A DNA stretch of 64,000 nucleotides, taken from Acidobacteriota bacterium (GTDB lineage: Bacteria; Acidobacteriota; Blastocatellia; RBC074). Location of the stretch: NCBI GenBank assembly GCA_016710075.1, contig JADJLO010000023.1, positions 1 through 64,000 of the forward strand, read 5' to 3'. The notes beneath the pieces were generated by a model that saw nothing but the letters and a program-made list of their open reading frames with translations, was not told the origin of the DNA and made no database searches. Shown one piece after another: positions 38,701-47,625 of this stretch (its first letter is position 1; every line of letters starts with the position of its first letter). The position numbers and the translations under genes were made by a program.

Positions 38701-39097
38701 ATGATGCGCTGTTGCGCGGATCGCCCTCTCCCGTGCCAACCCAGAGCACTTCATTGTCGGAAGGCGCTATCGCCAGCGCACCGATTGAATAGACTTCCTG
38801 ATTTTCAAAAATGGGACGGAAGGTCACCCCGCCATTGATGGTCTTATGGATTCCGCCATTGGCTCCGGCGACATAATAAATATCCGGATTGCCTGGTATC
38901 CCCGCAATATCGGTCACGCGACCGCCCATATTGGCAGGCCCGATCGATCGCCAGCGCAGATTCGTCAGCGCGGCTGACTCGGGTGATGCAGGCGTTTGCG
39001 CTGCACTGGTTTGCAGGTGTGCGACAAACGGCGCGGCAACTATCGTCGCAGCCATTATGGCCAGACTGTATAGCGATGCTTTTACGGAGAGTTTCAT
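35780..39097 (-). CDS. Secreted VPS10/sortilin-like BNR-repeat protein, Gly-rich linker, copy A
   Basis: 1105 residues with a signal peptide. The N-terminal two thirds is a large beta-propeller pair of the sortilin/VPS10 and xyloglucanase-like type, with Asp-box repeats such as SIDGGDSWKHLG, TTDGGKNWQKIL, SKDGGATWKKLT, TSDQGHSWQVIS and TQDGGKSWKNVV. SLRWRSIGPANMGGR-type motifs open it. After the propeller come a FlgD-like beta domain (PVNIVITDSKGQSVRT, NRTIWDLRYDG) and a linker very rich in Gly/Ala (about 855-905), then a helical C-terminus. Such proteins are common in Acidobacteriota. They have been called glycosyl hydrolases but no catalytic proof is visible here. It is flanked by S9 peptidases at 33 bp and 25 bp. 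Confidence 0.82.
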   Translation of the reverse strand: MKLSVKASLYSLAIMAATIVAAPFVAHLQTSAAQTPASPESAALTNLRWRSIGPANMGGRVTDIAGIPGNPDIYYVAGANGGIHKTINGGVTFRPIFENQEVYSIGALAIAPSDNEVLWVGTGEGDPRNSASFGNGVYRSIDGGDSWKHLGLPDTERIKRIRVHPTDPDTAYVCALGHAWGPNEERGVFQTTDGGKNWQKILYIDKDTACSDLDMDPQNPRILYAGMWTHRRKPWTFSTGGGQTALYQSKDGGATWKKLTTGLPRTEMDRIGVAVSRSNPNTVYMVTETKNEGVLFRSDDRGTSWRAVNFDPNINFRPFYYSDIRVDPTNPERVYSLSGSLMMSTDGGRTFTRIANNVHGDHQSFWIDPANPNRILSGSDGGFQISFDGAKTFEIVNNIVLSQYYHITYDMRVPYHVYGGLQDNGNWVGPSATRFREGIRKDDWYTVSGGDGFFVQPDLSSPNIVYSDSQGGSISVIDTNTGVSRTINPYPRNVGSTGGPIFDYKYRFNWNPPIVASPHDPKTIYFGGNVLFKTSDQGHSWQVISPDLTTNDKSKQQSSGGPVGVDNTAAEFHCTILTIAESPVKPGVIWVGTDDGNIQVTQDGGKSWKNVVANIKGLPANSWVAAIDASHFDAGTAYVAIDRHQDDDFSPHAFMTSDFGQTWKSIKGNLPPKGYVHIVREDPKVKTLLYAGTELGVFASWDGGNRWISIRNNLPPVAVNDIAIHPRDNDLIVGTHGRGAWIMDNIAPLQQLAQAMAAEAYLFDLQPASRYQIWSKDASLGSKTFTAQNPPNGAVIDYYLKQNFQGPVNIVITDSKGQSVRTIRSMANRAGVNRTIWDLRYDGPPPAFGGGGGMRGGGGGGGAGGVGGAGGGPGAAGGRGAAAAGPQRPAGAPGAAEADLSEMFGAFGFGTGPSVLPGDYTITINAGNNKMAKTLKVTVDPRIKISDADLADQLSAGMEMRDLTTKLNNLVTRLDDINGQLNAIAERNQRRTGAAATDGATGAPAVNPADIRTAQDQLKALRAKLVRECTMGYRCQGRLRDEANSLMSSINGTIARPTEGQKTAMREMKEETSRAVDELNQIVNTSIKKINDQMSSMPHISTGGR

Positions 39098-39122
39098 AAC
39101 GGGCTCCTGATTGATCTAACTA

Positions 39123-41165
39123 TTATTTTCTATGACTATCGAACCAGCCGATGATGTGAAGAATCTTGGTCATGTGATGGCTCGGACGAACCGAAATCCC
39201 GTGCGGTTCGTCAGGAACACGAACCAGCACGGACTCTGTGCCGAGCAGTTTCAATGCCTGATAGTATTGTTCCGAATCCGACATCGGAGTGCGGTAATCC
39301 GCCTCGCCGGTCAGAACCATTGTCGGTGTTTTGACATACTTCACCACCGAGAGCAGATTTCGCTTCTCGTAATTCTCGACGTTATCCCAGGGAAATCCCG
39401 GGAACCAGTGGTTGACAGTCCAATTGCCGATGTCGGATGTGAGTACGAAGCTATACCAGTTGATGACGGGATAGACCGTCACCGCAGCCCTGAAACGTGT
39501 CGAGCGGCCGATCATCCAACAAGTCAATACGCCGCCGCCGCTGCCCCCGGTTACATATAACTGTTCGGCATCTACATAACCCCTGGCGATTACAGCATCG
39601 ACACCGGAATTCAAATCGAAGAAATCGTCTCCAGGATATGCGTGATGAATCAGGTTTCCGAATTCGCCGCCATAACTGGTCGATCCGCGCGGGTTGGTGT
39701 AGAGCACCACATAGCCGCTCGATGCCATCAACTGCTTTTCCAGGTCGAAGCGGTCGCCGTAATTGGCAAACGGGCCACCGTGGATCTCTATCACGAGCGG
39801 GTATTTTTTCGATGGATCGAAGTCCGGGGGCTTGATGATCCAACCCTGAATTTTCCTGTTGTCCTTCGATGACTGGTACCAGATCTCTTCAACCTGACTC
39901 AGTTTCTTCCCGGTGAACAGATCCTCGTTGACGCTTGTGATGACCTTCGGCTGCGGTCTGCTCAGCGTGCCGGCGGCGATATCGCCAGGAATTCCAGGAG
40001 TCTTGTATGTGACGGCGAATGCCCCGTTGCCGGCAATTGTAAATGCTCCGCCCCCGGCATAGGCACTGGTGCTGCTGCCGACATTGGCGACAAGTTTTTT
40101 TGCATTGCCGTCGAGTGAGATGAAATAGAGGCCGGTGTTTCCCAAATCATCCGAAAGAAAATAGATGCCACTTCCGTCCTGCGCCCAGACCGGATTGGCA
40201 ACATCGCGATCCCATTTGCCCGAGATGACCCTCTGATTGCTGCCGTCGCGGTTCATGACGCTCAATTGTGAAACCTGATACCCCTGAAATTTATCCTCAA
40301 AACCGACAAAGGCGATCATTTTTCCGTCTTGAGAAACCGCAGGCGAACCGTCCGGACCTTTCCGCCATGTCAGTTTCCTGATCGAGCCGTCGGCGACGGA
40401 GTATTCGACGATATCTGTGTCGCGCGCATCGCGTTCGAAGTCTTCATTACGGTTGACCGAGATAATCAGCGACTTTCCATCGGGTGACCAGACTGCGTCA
40501 CTCGCATTGAATGCCGCGCCGCCATGCTGGAAATTTCCGCTCGAAACCTGTCGCGGAGTTCCGCCCTCGGCGGGCAATACAAAAAGGTGCACGTAACCGG
40601 GTTTGAGGTAACCAACGCCGTTGAACCTGTATACCAGCTTGTCAATCAACTTCGCCGGATCGGCCCATTTGGCGCCTTCAGGCGGAGCAGGCATTCTGAC
40701 CAGAGAGCGCGGAGTGTCCGGCACAAGCATCGTAAACGAAATCCACTTTCCATCCGGCGACCAGTTCAGCCCACTTGGCGCCTGTGTCAGATTGGTGATT
40801 TTTGCAGTCTGCCCGCTGTCCATCCATCGTCGGTAAATCTGTGATGACCCATCGCGGTTCGACATGTAGATAACCTGAGAACCGTCCGGCGACCATCGAG
40901 GATTTGTGTCGCTGAAATTTCCAGTGGTCAGCGGACGATTATTCGTGCCGTCGAAATTGATCATCCAAAGGTTCGAACATCGCCGATCAGTCATAATATC
41001 CGCGAATTGCCTGACATAGATGATCCTGCCGCCATCGGGTGAAATCTGCGGATCGGTGGCAAGCTCCATATTGAAGACATCATTGATCGTAAGTTTGTTC
41101 GTTTGCGCGTTGGCAACCAAAACCAGACTGACAGCAAACACGATGAGACAGATGAATCGACGCAT
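39123..41165 (-). CDS. S9 family peptidase, secreted, copy B
   Basis: 680 residues from ATG 41165 (GAGGAG upstream), with signal peptide FICLIVFAVSLVLVANAQ. The propeller has WSPDGSQVIYMSNRDG, WSPDGKWISFTM and WSPDGKSLIISVNR repeats. The catalytic triad is Ser in TGGSGGGVLTCWMIG, Asp in TGEADYRTPMSDSEQ and His in VPDEPHGISVRPSHH. About the same domain order as copy A but clearly divergent, so an old duplication. It is probably the first gene of the S9-VPS10-S9 operon, which continues to the SDR and alcohol dehydrogenase genes after a wider gap. Confidence 0.9.
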   Translation of the reverse strand: MRRFICLIVFAVSLVLVANAQTNKLTINDVFNMELATDPQISPDGGRIIYVRQFADIMTDRRCSNLWMINFDGTNNRPLTTGNFSDTNPRWSPDGSQVIYMSNRDGSSQIYRRWMDSGQTAKITNLTQAPSGLNWSPDGKWISFTMLVPDTPRSLVRMPAPPEGAKWADPAKLIDKLVYRFNGVGYLKPGYVHLFVLPAEGGTPRQVSSGNFQHGGAAFNASDAVWSPDGKSLIISVNRNEDFERDARDTDIVEYSVADGSIRKLTWRKGPDGSPAVSQDGKMIAFVGFEDKFQGYQVSQLSVMNRDGSNQRVISGKWDRDVANPVWAQDGSGIYFLSDDLGNTGLYFISLDGNAKKLVANVGSSTSAYAGGGAFTIAGNGAFAVTYKTPGIPGDIAAGTLSRPQPKVITSVNEDLFTGKKLSQVEEIWYQSSKDNRKIQGWIIKPPDFDPSKKYPLVIEIHGGPFANYGDRFDLEKQLMASSGYVVLYTNPRGSTSYGGEFGNLIHHAYPGDDFFDLNSGVDAVIARGYVDAEQLYVTGGSGGGVLTCWMIGRSTRFRAAVTVYPVINWYSFVLTSDIGNWTVNHWFPGFPWDNVENYEKRNLLSVVKYVKTPTMVLTGEADYRTPMSDSEQYYQALKLLGTESVLVRVPDEPHGISVRPSHHMTKILHIIGWFDSHRK

Positions 41166-41374
41166 AAATCTCCTCACTTTCGTTGAACTGTTATGGGACC
41201 GGTTACTGCAGGGATTTTTTAGAAGAATGAATTTAAACATCGCGGCATCTCAGTAGTCAAATTCAGATGACATTCAATTGCCTTCAACCCCGGACATGCA
41301 GACAATAGTCCTCTTTAAATTTCAGAAAGACCGAAATGTAGCATACGAAACAAATGAAAAAATCTGAGGGCAAC

Positions 41375-42271
41375 ATAGAGAATAGGATTTATAGGACTCG
41401 GCATTATGGGTCAGCCGATGGCGAAGAATCTGCTGCGTGCGGGATATACATTGACAGTTGCGACACGGACACCTGGAAAGGCTGAGAAATTCGCATCAGA
41501 CAATTCAGCGCTTGGCAATGTCCGTGCGGTGTCAACTCCGGCCGATGTGGCGGCCACGAGCGATATCATCGTCACCATCGTCACGGACTCCCCCGATGTT
41601 GTGGATGTAGCGCGGGGCGAGTCTGGAATTTTGACGGCGGCAAAACCGGGCACCATCATCATCGACATGAGCACCATCTCTCCACAAGTTACCAATGAGC
41701 TTGCGGCTGAAGCTGCATCTAAAGGCATCTTCTGGCTCGACGGCCCGGTTTCAGGCGGAGAGAAAGGAGCAATCGAAGGCACTCTGACCATCATGGTCGG
41801 CGGAGACAGTGACGCCCTCGAGCGCGCCCGGCCTGTGCTTTCAGCAATGGGCAAGCGCATCACCCATTTTGGTCCCGCCGGAAAGGGACAGGCAGCCAAG
41901 CTCTGCAATCAGATCATGGTCTCGGTCAACATGCTCGCCGTCTGCGAGGCGCTCACTTTCGGCGCCAAAGAAGGTCTCGACCTCAACACTCTTCACCAGG
42001 CGCTGACCGGCGGCGCCGCTAACTCGTGGGCTCTGGATGTGCTCGGCAAAAAATCATCGACCGCGACTTCAAACCGGCTTTCATGATTCGCCTCATGCAG
42101 AAAGACCTGCGACTCGTCATGGATTCCGCATACGGGAGCCATACGCCCATTCCTTCAACGGCACTCGCTCACCAGCTCTTTTCGGTTGTTGAGGCCGAAG
42201 GGCGCGGCGATGACGGCACTCAAAGCCTCGCAAGGGTCTTCGAATCGATGGCGGGAATAAAGGAAGTTTAA
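41375..42271 (+). CDS. 3-hydroxyisobutyrate dehydrogenase-type oxidoreductase, two frame breaks
   Basis: The NAD(P) motif FIGLGIMGQPMAKNLL is open from about 41382, but the start is damaged: ATAGAGAATAGG reads ATGAGAATAGG (MRIGF) if one A at 41377 is removed. The substrate-binding signature DGPVSGGEKGAIEGTLTIM and the catalytic-Lys block GKGQAAKLCNQIM are intact. The frame then shifts in the A-run at 42048-42053; one more A gives GKKIIDRDFKPAFMIRLMQKDL and runs to the stop at 42271. The family oxidises short beta-hydroxyacids such as 3-hydroxyisobutyrate, tartronate or glyoxylate-derived acids. With two one-base defects in runs, a sequencing cause is likely. Confidence 0.75.
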
Positions 42272-42381
42272 AGTTCAAAGTTTAAAGTTTGTAATTGCTC
42301 AGCCATTTGAGGGCAATCTCCGTTGTAGAAAGTATAAAGTTTCTGATGCAAATGGGCCTGGCAGCTAACATTGGCTAACGA

Positions 42382-42403
42382 GGGGGGGGGGGGGGGGGGG
42401 GGG
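42382..42403. repeat. 22-nt poly-G tract
   Basis: An uninterrupted run of 22 G between the convergent dehydrogenase and metallo-hydrolase genes. It begins 110 bp after one stop codon and ends one base before the other. Runs this long are rare in bacteria and often arise from two-colour Illumina dark cycles or scaffolding, so it may not be real. Confidence 0.95.
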
Positions 42404-42404
42404 A

Positions 42405-43304
42405 TCATCTAAATAAAAGATCACCACCGAAAACGACTTTCCCGTGATATTTGCCGGCGATTTCCTTGAGGATCGATTCTTTTGAAGCTCCCCACATCAG
42501 TTGATGATATAGAACCAGAAGGCGCGGCCGTGCCTTTGCGGCTATATCGGCAAGTTCACTTGAAGAAGTATGAAATTTCGAGTGGTATCGCTGCCATTCG
42601 GGCGGCCGCTTTGCGAAGCCTTCCTCCGAATAGACTTCATGAACAAGTACATCGCATCCATTGCAGGCCTTGATGATGCTCTCACTGGGAGCACAATCTC
42701 CCGAGATGACAATCGAGCGATCGACCGTATCGAACCTGTAGCCATAGGAATAATTCCATGAACCGTGGTTTACCTTGAAAGCCTTGACCGTCACATTATC
42801 GTCGCGGTAGATCTCACCGGGAAAAACATCCTTCGCGCGTATGTCGTAACCTTTCGGTTTGGCGGGCTCAAGACCTTTCAATCTGATATCCAGATCCTGG
42901 CGATAGGCTTTGAGGATGTATGAGGTCATCTCCCTGGTGCCCGGCGGACCGAAGATCAACAATGGCGCATCACGATCGAGCACTGCCGGAGTGAAAATGA
43001 AATCAGGCAGCCCGGCCGTATGATCGCTGTGGAGATGAGTCAGAAAGAGTCTGCGCAGGTTGGCCACGGCCAGCCCCTTGATCCCGTTTCTATTGGCCGC
43101 TGACGCACGTCTGACCACTCCGGGGCCGCTGTCGATGACGTAGGGCACATCATTGACGACAATCGCCACCGCCGGCCCTGAACGATCCGGATCTGCATTC
43201 GGAGTTCCCGTGCCGAGCAGTACGAGCTGTGTAGCAGGTTTGATGCTTTGCGCTCCTGCATATATCGATGCTGTCAGAACTGCCATCAGCAGAAATTTCC
43301 ACAT
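42405..43304 (-). CDS. Exported metallo-beta-lactamase-fold hydrolase (RNase Z/arylsulfatase-like branch)
   Basis: 299 residues with signal peptide FLLMAVLTASIYAGAQ. The zinc motif LTHLHSDHTAGL (about residues 90-101), a later His in VNHGSWNYSYGY, Asp in IVISGDCAPSES and the final His in VLYHQLMWG are the metal ligands of the MBL fold. The opening strand LVLLGTGTPNADPDRSG and IDSGPG match the RNase Z-like and arylsulfatase-like branch, but export speaks against RNA processing. The substrate is unknown. The stop codon lies one base from the poly-G tract; the neighbour upstream is divergent. Confidence 0.85.
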   Translation of the reverse strand: MWKFLLMAVLTASIYAGAQSIKPATQLVLLGTGTPNADPDRSGPAVAIVVNDVPYVIDSGPGVVRRASAANRNGIKGLAVANLRRLFLTHLHSDHTAGLPDFIFTPAVLDRDAPLLIFGPPGTREMTSYILKAYRQDLDIRLKGLEPAKPKGYDIRAKDVFPGEIYRDDNVTVKAFKVNHGSWNYSYGYRFDTVDRSIVISGDCAPSESIIKACNGCDVLVHEVYSEEGFAKRPPEWQRYHSKFHTSSSELADIAAKARPRLLVLYHQLMWGASKESILKEIAGKYHGKVVFGGDLLFR

Positions 43305-43394
43305 ATTTTCCTCTCATCAATTGAAGAATTCGCCGGGGAATGTAACATTTAGCCTTTCCGACTTAAACCAACAAACCGGAACCTGAAACCATCT

Positions 43395-44689
43395 ATGAAA
43401 AAATTATTCTCTTATTGATTTTGGCTGTTTTTGAGTTAACAGGCGAAGCCCTTGCCCAGAGTGAATTCAAGGCGGGCACAGCACGGCGCGACATAACTCC
43501 GAAAGAGAGCGTCCCGATGTGGGGTTATGGCGACCGCCACGATGCCCTTTCACAGGGCGTGCTCGATCCCCTTTATGCCGATGCTCTGGTAATACAGGCG
43601 GGGGGGCAGAGTAAACTGGCCATCGTCGGACTGGATCTCGGCCGCTCACCATCCGAGGCTTCATTGCAGCGCATCCGTCAACGCATCAGGACCGCCGCCG
43701 GCATCGAATACTCGATCATCGCCGGCTCTCACACTCATCACGGGCCTGTCATGGAACTGACCGATGAGCCCGGTAAAGGCAGGGGCCGATTCGATGCGTC
43801 GATCCGTTACTACAAAGAAATGGAAGAAGCCGTCATCGCCGCTATTCTGGAAGCCGACAAGAAGCTGGTCCCAGCCAAATTTGCAACCGGCGTTGTCAAA
43901 CTCGACGGCTTTAACAGGAACCGCCATACCAAAATAGAACCAAAACCGAGCGACCACGACCTTTCAGTGATGCGTTTCGATGATTATAACGGCAAGACGA
44001 TTTCGATTCTTGTCAACTTCACGGCTCACCCGACCACCATTCAATCCTCCACGCTCAAATTTTCAGCGGATTATGTGGGAGCTTTGAAAAACAGCGTGGC
44101 CGAATCCACGGGGGCGGGCGTCATCTTCATCAACGGAGCCGCGGGAGATCAGTCAACCAATGGCGTCGTCAACAGGGATTACCAGGCTTACGGACAATCG
44201 CTCGGCAAGGAAGCGATCAAACTTGCAAACAGTCTCAGCCCTCAGGAAGTCGCTAAACCATCACTCCAGGTTCGCGAAGAGCGATTCAAATATTCCTCCC
44301 GAACGGATTTCAACAACCCCGTAGTCCGCGGTCTGTTCGAAAAAGCTTTCTTCCCCGAGCTGATACCGAACTTCGTCGATGAGTATGCCGATGGAGTCAG
44401 ACCTCGACTCACAGTCGCGCTGCTCAACAACGAAATAGCTCTGATTGGCGCATCAGGCGAATTCTTCAGCAACCACGCGATCAGACTCAAAGAGCGCCTC
44501 AGAGTCAAACAGACATTCTTTTTTGGTTATGCGAACGGCTATCACCAGTATTTCCCTACCATAGAAGCCGTCGCTGAAGGCGGGTATGGCGCCGACAACA
44601 CTGTCTCACCGGTCGAAGTCGGAGCCGGCGAGCAGATGATGAACTCTGCTCTGATCTGGATTTATCGAATGCTCGGAAAAATAAAGTAA
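43395..44689 (+). CDS. Neutral/alkaline ceramidase-like secreted protein (frameshift at the start)
   Basis: The ceramidase N-terminal pattern is clear: KAGTARRDITPKESVPMWGYG, IVGLDLGR, the metal motif GSHTHHGPVMEL, NFTAHPTTIQS and FINGAAGDQSTN. The open frame as given starts at an internal TTG 43415. One extra A in the run at 43398-43403 would join ATG 43395 to a signal peptide (KKIILLLILAVFELTGEAL), so I set the start there. Length, about 430 residues, matches the bacterial ceramidase-like catalytic part without the C-terminal domain. It probably hydrolyses an amide-linked lipid or a related ester outside the cytoplasm; true ceramide activity is unproven. Confidence 0.78.
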
Positions 44690-44720
44690 GGAAGAATAGC
44701 GGCTATTGACCGCCAGGATA

Positions 44721-44765
44721 CTTTTGGTCTGTTTCGTTTATTCCGTCAGTTTCGTAATCTTTCTT
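44721..44765 (-). repeat. GAAACAGACG-type interspersed repeat, second locus
   Basis: Minus-strand copy (reads GATTACGAAACTGACGG, then AATAAACGAAACAGACC) between the convergent ceramidase-like and HD-domain genes. It matches 31605-31646 closely, including the flanking AGATTACG. Confidence 0.75.
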
Positions 44766-44769
44766 TTCT

Positions 44770-45327
44770 TTACTGATTTGCAGAGAGTTTAATGGTGTTC
44801 TTCGAGAAGACGCGATCGATCATCGGCTCGAAATATTCGAGCGGGAGTGTTTCGTAATCCGGATCAAAAGAAGTTTGATCCCACTCATCCGTGAACTTCC
44901 TGGCCATCTCAAACCAGGGTTCATTTTCGTATCTGCTGCGGGCATTCGGGTCCTTGCCCATCAGAGCGTAGTAATGTTTGCCCTGGAAATCCTGATGAGT
45001 TCGGACTATCTGATAAGTCTCGTGGGAGACATAAGGCTTGATGATCTCGGCGCCGATGGCCGGGTGATTATCGACGGATATGACCTTGCCGATATCGTGG
45101 CAGAGAGCGGCGACGATCATCTCTTCCGAGGCTTCGTCGCGAACTGCCCGAGTAGCGGTCTGCAGGCCGTGCTGAAGCTGGTTGATGGCAAACCCGTCAA
45201 GCTGCTCTTCGAGCTGCCTCAGCATAGACTTGATGATCAGAGGCATGTTGGACTGTCTTTTTGCAACTTCCTTGCCAATCTCCATCCAATCATCGGTTCT
45301 GCCCTGATCCATGCGCGTGAATGACAT
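44770..45327 (-). CDS. HD-domain protein with PhnZ/MIOX-like ligand pattern
   Basis: 185 residues, no signal peptide. Ligand candidates in order are H in NQLQHGLQTATRA, HD in AALCHDIGK, H in VDNHPAIGAEI, H in VRTHQDFQGK and D in the WDQTSFDPDYE region. Classical HD phosphohydrolases have H-HD-D; the two extra His residues resemble the di-iron HD oxygenases PhnZ and MIOX. The sequence near the first His matches the LQHALQTA-type block of those enzymes. So it could be an oxygenase acting on a phosphonate or polyol, or a phosphohydrolase. It closes the hydrolase operon, 24 bp after the DinB gene. Confidence 0.7.
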   Translation of the reverse strand: MSFTRMDQGRTDDWMEIGKEVAKRQSNMPLIIKSMLRQLEEQLDGFAINQLQHGLQTATRAVRDEASEEMIVAALCHDIGKVISVDNHPAIGAEIIKPYVSHETYQIVRTHQDFQGKHYYALMGKDPNARSRYENEPWFEMARKFTDEWDQTSFDPDYETLPLEYFEPMIDRVFSKNTIKLSANQ

Positions 45328-45351
45328 CTTGATATCTCCTGGTAAATCGAT

Positions 45352-46005
45352 TTATTTCTTCGGAAAATTCGGATTAGCCTTGACCTCTTCGATCTGCTGG
45401 TTATGGCGAATGTTATGCAGAGGAACGTAGATCAGCCACTGATAGGCATTGAGAGTATTGAAAACCGGAAACGGATGCTCGGCAGTGTGAGCCTTGAGCG
45501 GGAGATCTGTAGTCTCGGCAAATTTGAGGGTCTTTGCCCTTGCAGCCTTGATCCCTGAAATGACCTCATCGCGGGTGAGCTTGCCCGAAGGAACAATGCT
45601 CTCGGGTGCTGACGCCTTGCGATCGCGGCTGACCATGACCTTCTCAAGGAATTCGGTCTTGCCCTTTGTCTTCTCCTGCCAGTCAGGATTCGGCTTTGCG
45701 GCAATCGCCGCTTCTACCTGGCTGAAGAGCAGTCCCTCGGCCATCATGATATGTTCAGCGACCTCTAAAACAGACCATTTTTCCGGAGCCGCCTTGAAAT
45801 GAAGCTGTTCGTTGCTCAGCCCTTCGATTGATGCGAGCGTTTGCTTGTTTGATTCATTGAGGAGCCTTATGACTTTGGCTCTGTCTTCGGTTGACATCTT
45901 AGCCTCCTGGGCCCCCTGAGCCCCCTGCGCCATTGCCGACGAACTTATCGAGGCCACAAGCACGGCGGTTATCAGCAAGGTAAGCAATTTTATTTTGTTC
46001 AGCAT
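45352..46005 (-). CDS. DinB/YfiT-like four-helix protein, exported
   Basis: 217 residues. A signal peptide (LLTLLITAVLVASISSSAMAQ) is followed by a DinB four-helix bundle with FKAAPEKWSVLEVAEHIMMAEGLL, which carries the first His. The second metal site is LHNIRHNQQIEEV near the C-terminus. Three histidines, H in AEHIM and the two in HNIRHNQ, form the usual metal site. DinB-fold proteins are metal-dependent thiol or amine transferases in some cases and often of unknown role. Export is common in Acidobacteriota copies. The gene sits between a class C beta-lactamase-like gene and the HD-domain gene. Confidence 0.83.
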   Translation of the reverse strand: MLNKIKLLTLLITAVLVASISSSAMAQGAQGAQEAKMSTEDRAKVIRLLNESNKQTLASIEGLSNEQLHFKAAPEKWSVLEVAEHIMMAEGLLFSQVEAAIAAKPNPDWQEKTKGKTEFLEKVMVSRDRKASAPESIVPSGKLTRDEVISGIKAARAKTLKFAETTDLPLKAHTAEHPFPVFNTLNAYQWLIYVPLHNIRHNQQIEEVKANPNFPKK

Positions 46006-46075
46006 TCGAGTCTCCTTGAGTTTTCCTGGTTATGCCGGGAAATCTTAAATGGTTTGGCGCGCCAAATCAAAAGGA

Positions 46076-47593
46076 TCATCTGGATTTCATTCTTTTGAAA
46101 TTCACGCCGAGAAAGTTCATATTACCGACCTCGCCCCTGCCGTCGAGAGAAAAGATCACCTGTTCAGTAGCCAGGCGCTCATCCTTTGGCGAGAAAGTAT
46201 CGAAGTGGAAATGATCGAGGACAGCCTTGAAGCTGCTCCATTCAAGAGTCAGCGTTTCTGAGTTGAGAGTCACTTTTGCAGTGCCATAAGCCTGGTCTTC
46301 GTAAGTGCCCACGTATGCGGCCAGTTCGCGTGATGGTCTGGTGTCTTTCTTTTTACTGGCAATGCGGCCAGTGATCTCCTTCACCTGTTCGGCTTCATAT
46401 TTTTTCGCTTCGGTTTGAATGGAATTATTCCAGTCACGACGCTGCAGGCCAAGCAGGTTATCGATCAGCGAGTAGGCGGTCGCCTCCGGCATCTGAGTAC
46501 CGTTGAGATTTGTCAGGACGACGACTCCCAGCTTCTCTTTTGGAACAAGCACGATGTTCGCTCTGAAACCGTCTATGGTGCCGCCGTGCATGACAAGCTT
46601 GTATCCTCTGTAGTCGTTGATGAACCATCCAAGACCATAGCTCAATTGAGTTGTGGCATCTTCAGGGAAGAAGAGTTTCCACCGGCCCTCAAGCCTGACC
46701 ACCATTTGGGGCATCTGCATCTCTTTGATTCCATCCGCCGAGATCAGCCGTCTGCCTTCGAACATTCCCTCATTGAGATGCATCCGAACCCAGCTTGAAA
46801 GATCGCGAACGCTGGCATTGATCGAGCCGGCAGGTCCGATATTGTCAATGTTACGCCAGGGCATGACTTCTACCTTGACCAGCTTTTTGACGTGCGGGGT
46901 TGCGTGATCTGCGGATTTTTGAGCATCGACAACGCTCAAATTCGACGCCTTCATTCCGAGCGGATCGAATATGCGTTTCTGCACGAAATTCTCGAAGGTG
47001 CTGTTGGCAGCCGTTCCCACAGCCTGTCCGGCGGTCAGGAACATGATGTTCTGATACTGAAACATCGTCCTGAAAGGCTGGGACAATGGGACGTACCCGA
47101 TGCGCCGGATGATCTCTTCCCTGCTCCATGGCGAGGCGAACCAGAGCAGATCGTGGCGGCTGAGCCCTGTCCGGTGAGTCACAAGATCACGCAAAGTAAC
47201 GTCCTCGCTTGCCAGCGGATCTCCAAGCCTGAAATAGGGGATATGGTTTCTCACCGGGTCATCCCATTTCATCCTGCCCTCGTCGATGAGCATGGCCATG
47301 GCCGCTGTCGTAAAGGCCTTGGTTGTCGAACCGATAGCAAATAGTGTGTCTGGAGTCACCGGCTGCCCGGTGTTCACATCCTTGACGCCGAAACCCTTCA
47401 TGTAAACGACCTGGTCGTTGCGGACAACCAAAACCGCCGCGCCCGGCGTCTGCCAGAATTTAACCGATTCATTCATGATCGAATCGAGGGCAGCCTGATC
47501 AATGGTTTGTGCAAAGGTCTGGGATACGGATAAAAACATTCCCAGGCAGACAGCAGCAGCCGTTCTCAATAATATTTTAGACAATCGATTCAT
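46076..47593 (-). CDS. Serine hydrolase of the class C beta-lactamase/PBP family
   Basis: 505 residues from ATG 47593 with a GGAA ribosome site and signal peptide LLRTAAAVCLGMFLSVSQTFAQ. The catalytic SxxK is IGSTTKAFTTAAMAML, the YxN motif is QYQNIMF and the third motif HGGTIDGF replaces the KTG box. The C-terminal part after residue 400 (SRELAAYVGTYEDQAYGTAKV) is the lipocalin-like DUF3471 domain seen in esterase EstB-type and D-aminopeptidase members. It could hydrolyse D-amino acid peptides, esters or beta-lactams; the family cannot tell. Neighbours are TlpA-like (33 bp before) and DinB-like (70 bp after). Confidence 0.88.
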   Translation of the reverse strand: MNRLSKILLRTAAAVCLGMFLSVSQTFAQTIDQAALDSIMNESVKFWQTPGAAVLVVRNDQVVYMKGFGVKDVNTGQPVTPDTLFAIGSTTKAFTTAAMAMLIDEGRMKWDDPVRNHIPYFRLGDPLASEDVTLRDLVTHRTGLSRHDLLWFASPWSREEIIRRIGYVPLSQPFRTMFQYQNIMFLTAGQAVGTAANSTFENFVQKRIFDPLGMKASNLSVVDAQKSADHATPHVKKLVKVEVMPWRNIDNIGPAGSINASVRDLSSWVRMHLNEGMFEGRRLISADGIKEMQMPQMVVRLEGRWKLFFPEDATTQLSYGLGWFINDYRGYKLVMHGGTIDGFRANIVLVPKEKLGVVVLTNLNGTQMPEATAYSLIDNLLGLQRRDWNNSIQTEAKKYEAEQVKEITGRIASKKKDTRPSRELAAYVGTYEDQAYGTAKVTLNSETLTLEWSSFKAVLDHFHFDTFSPKDERLATEQVIFSLDGRGEVGNMNFLGVNFKRMKSR

Positions 47594-47625
47594 TCTGAAT
47601 TCCTTTCGATTATTATTCGTTGATT

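Noticed and set aside
43395..44689. Programmed frameshifting or leader peptide at the ceramidase-like gene
   Set aside because: The A-run near the start fits a one-base loss seen elsewhere in the window, and no slippery heptamer plus stimulatory structure was recognised.
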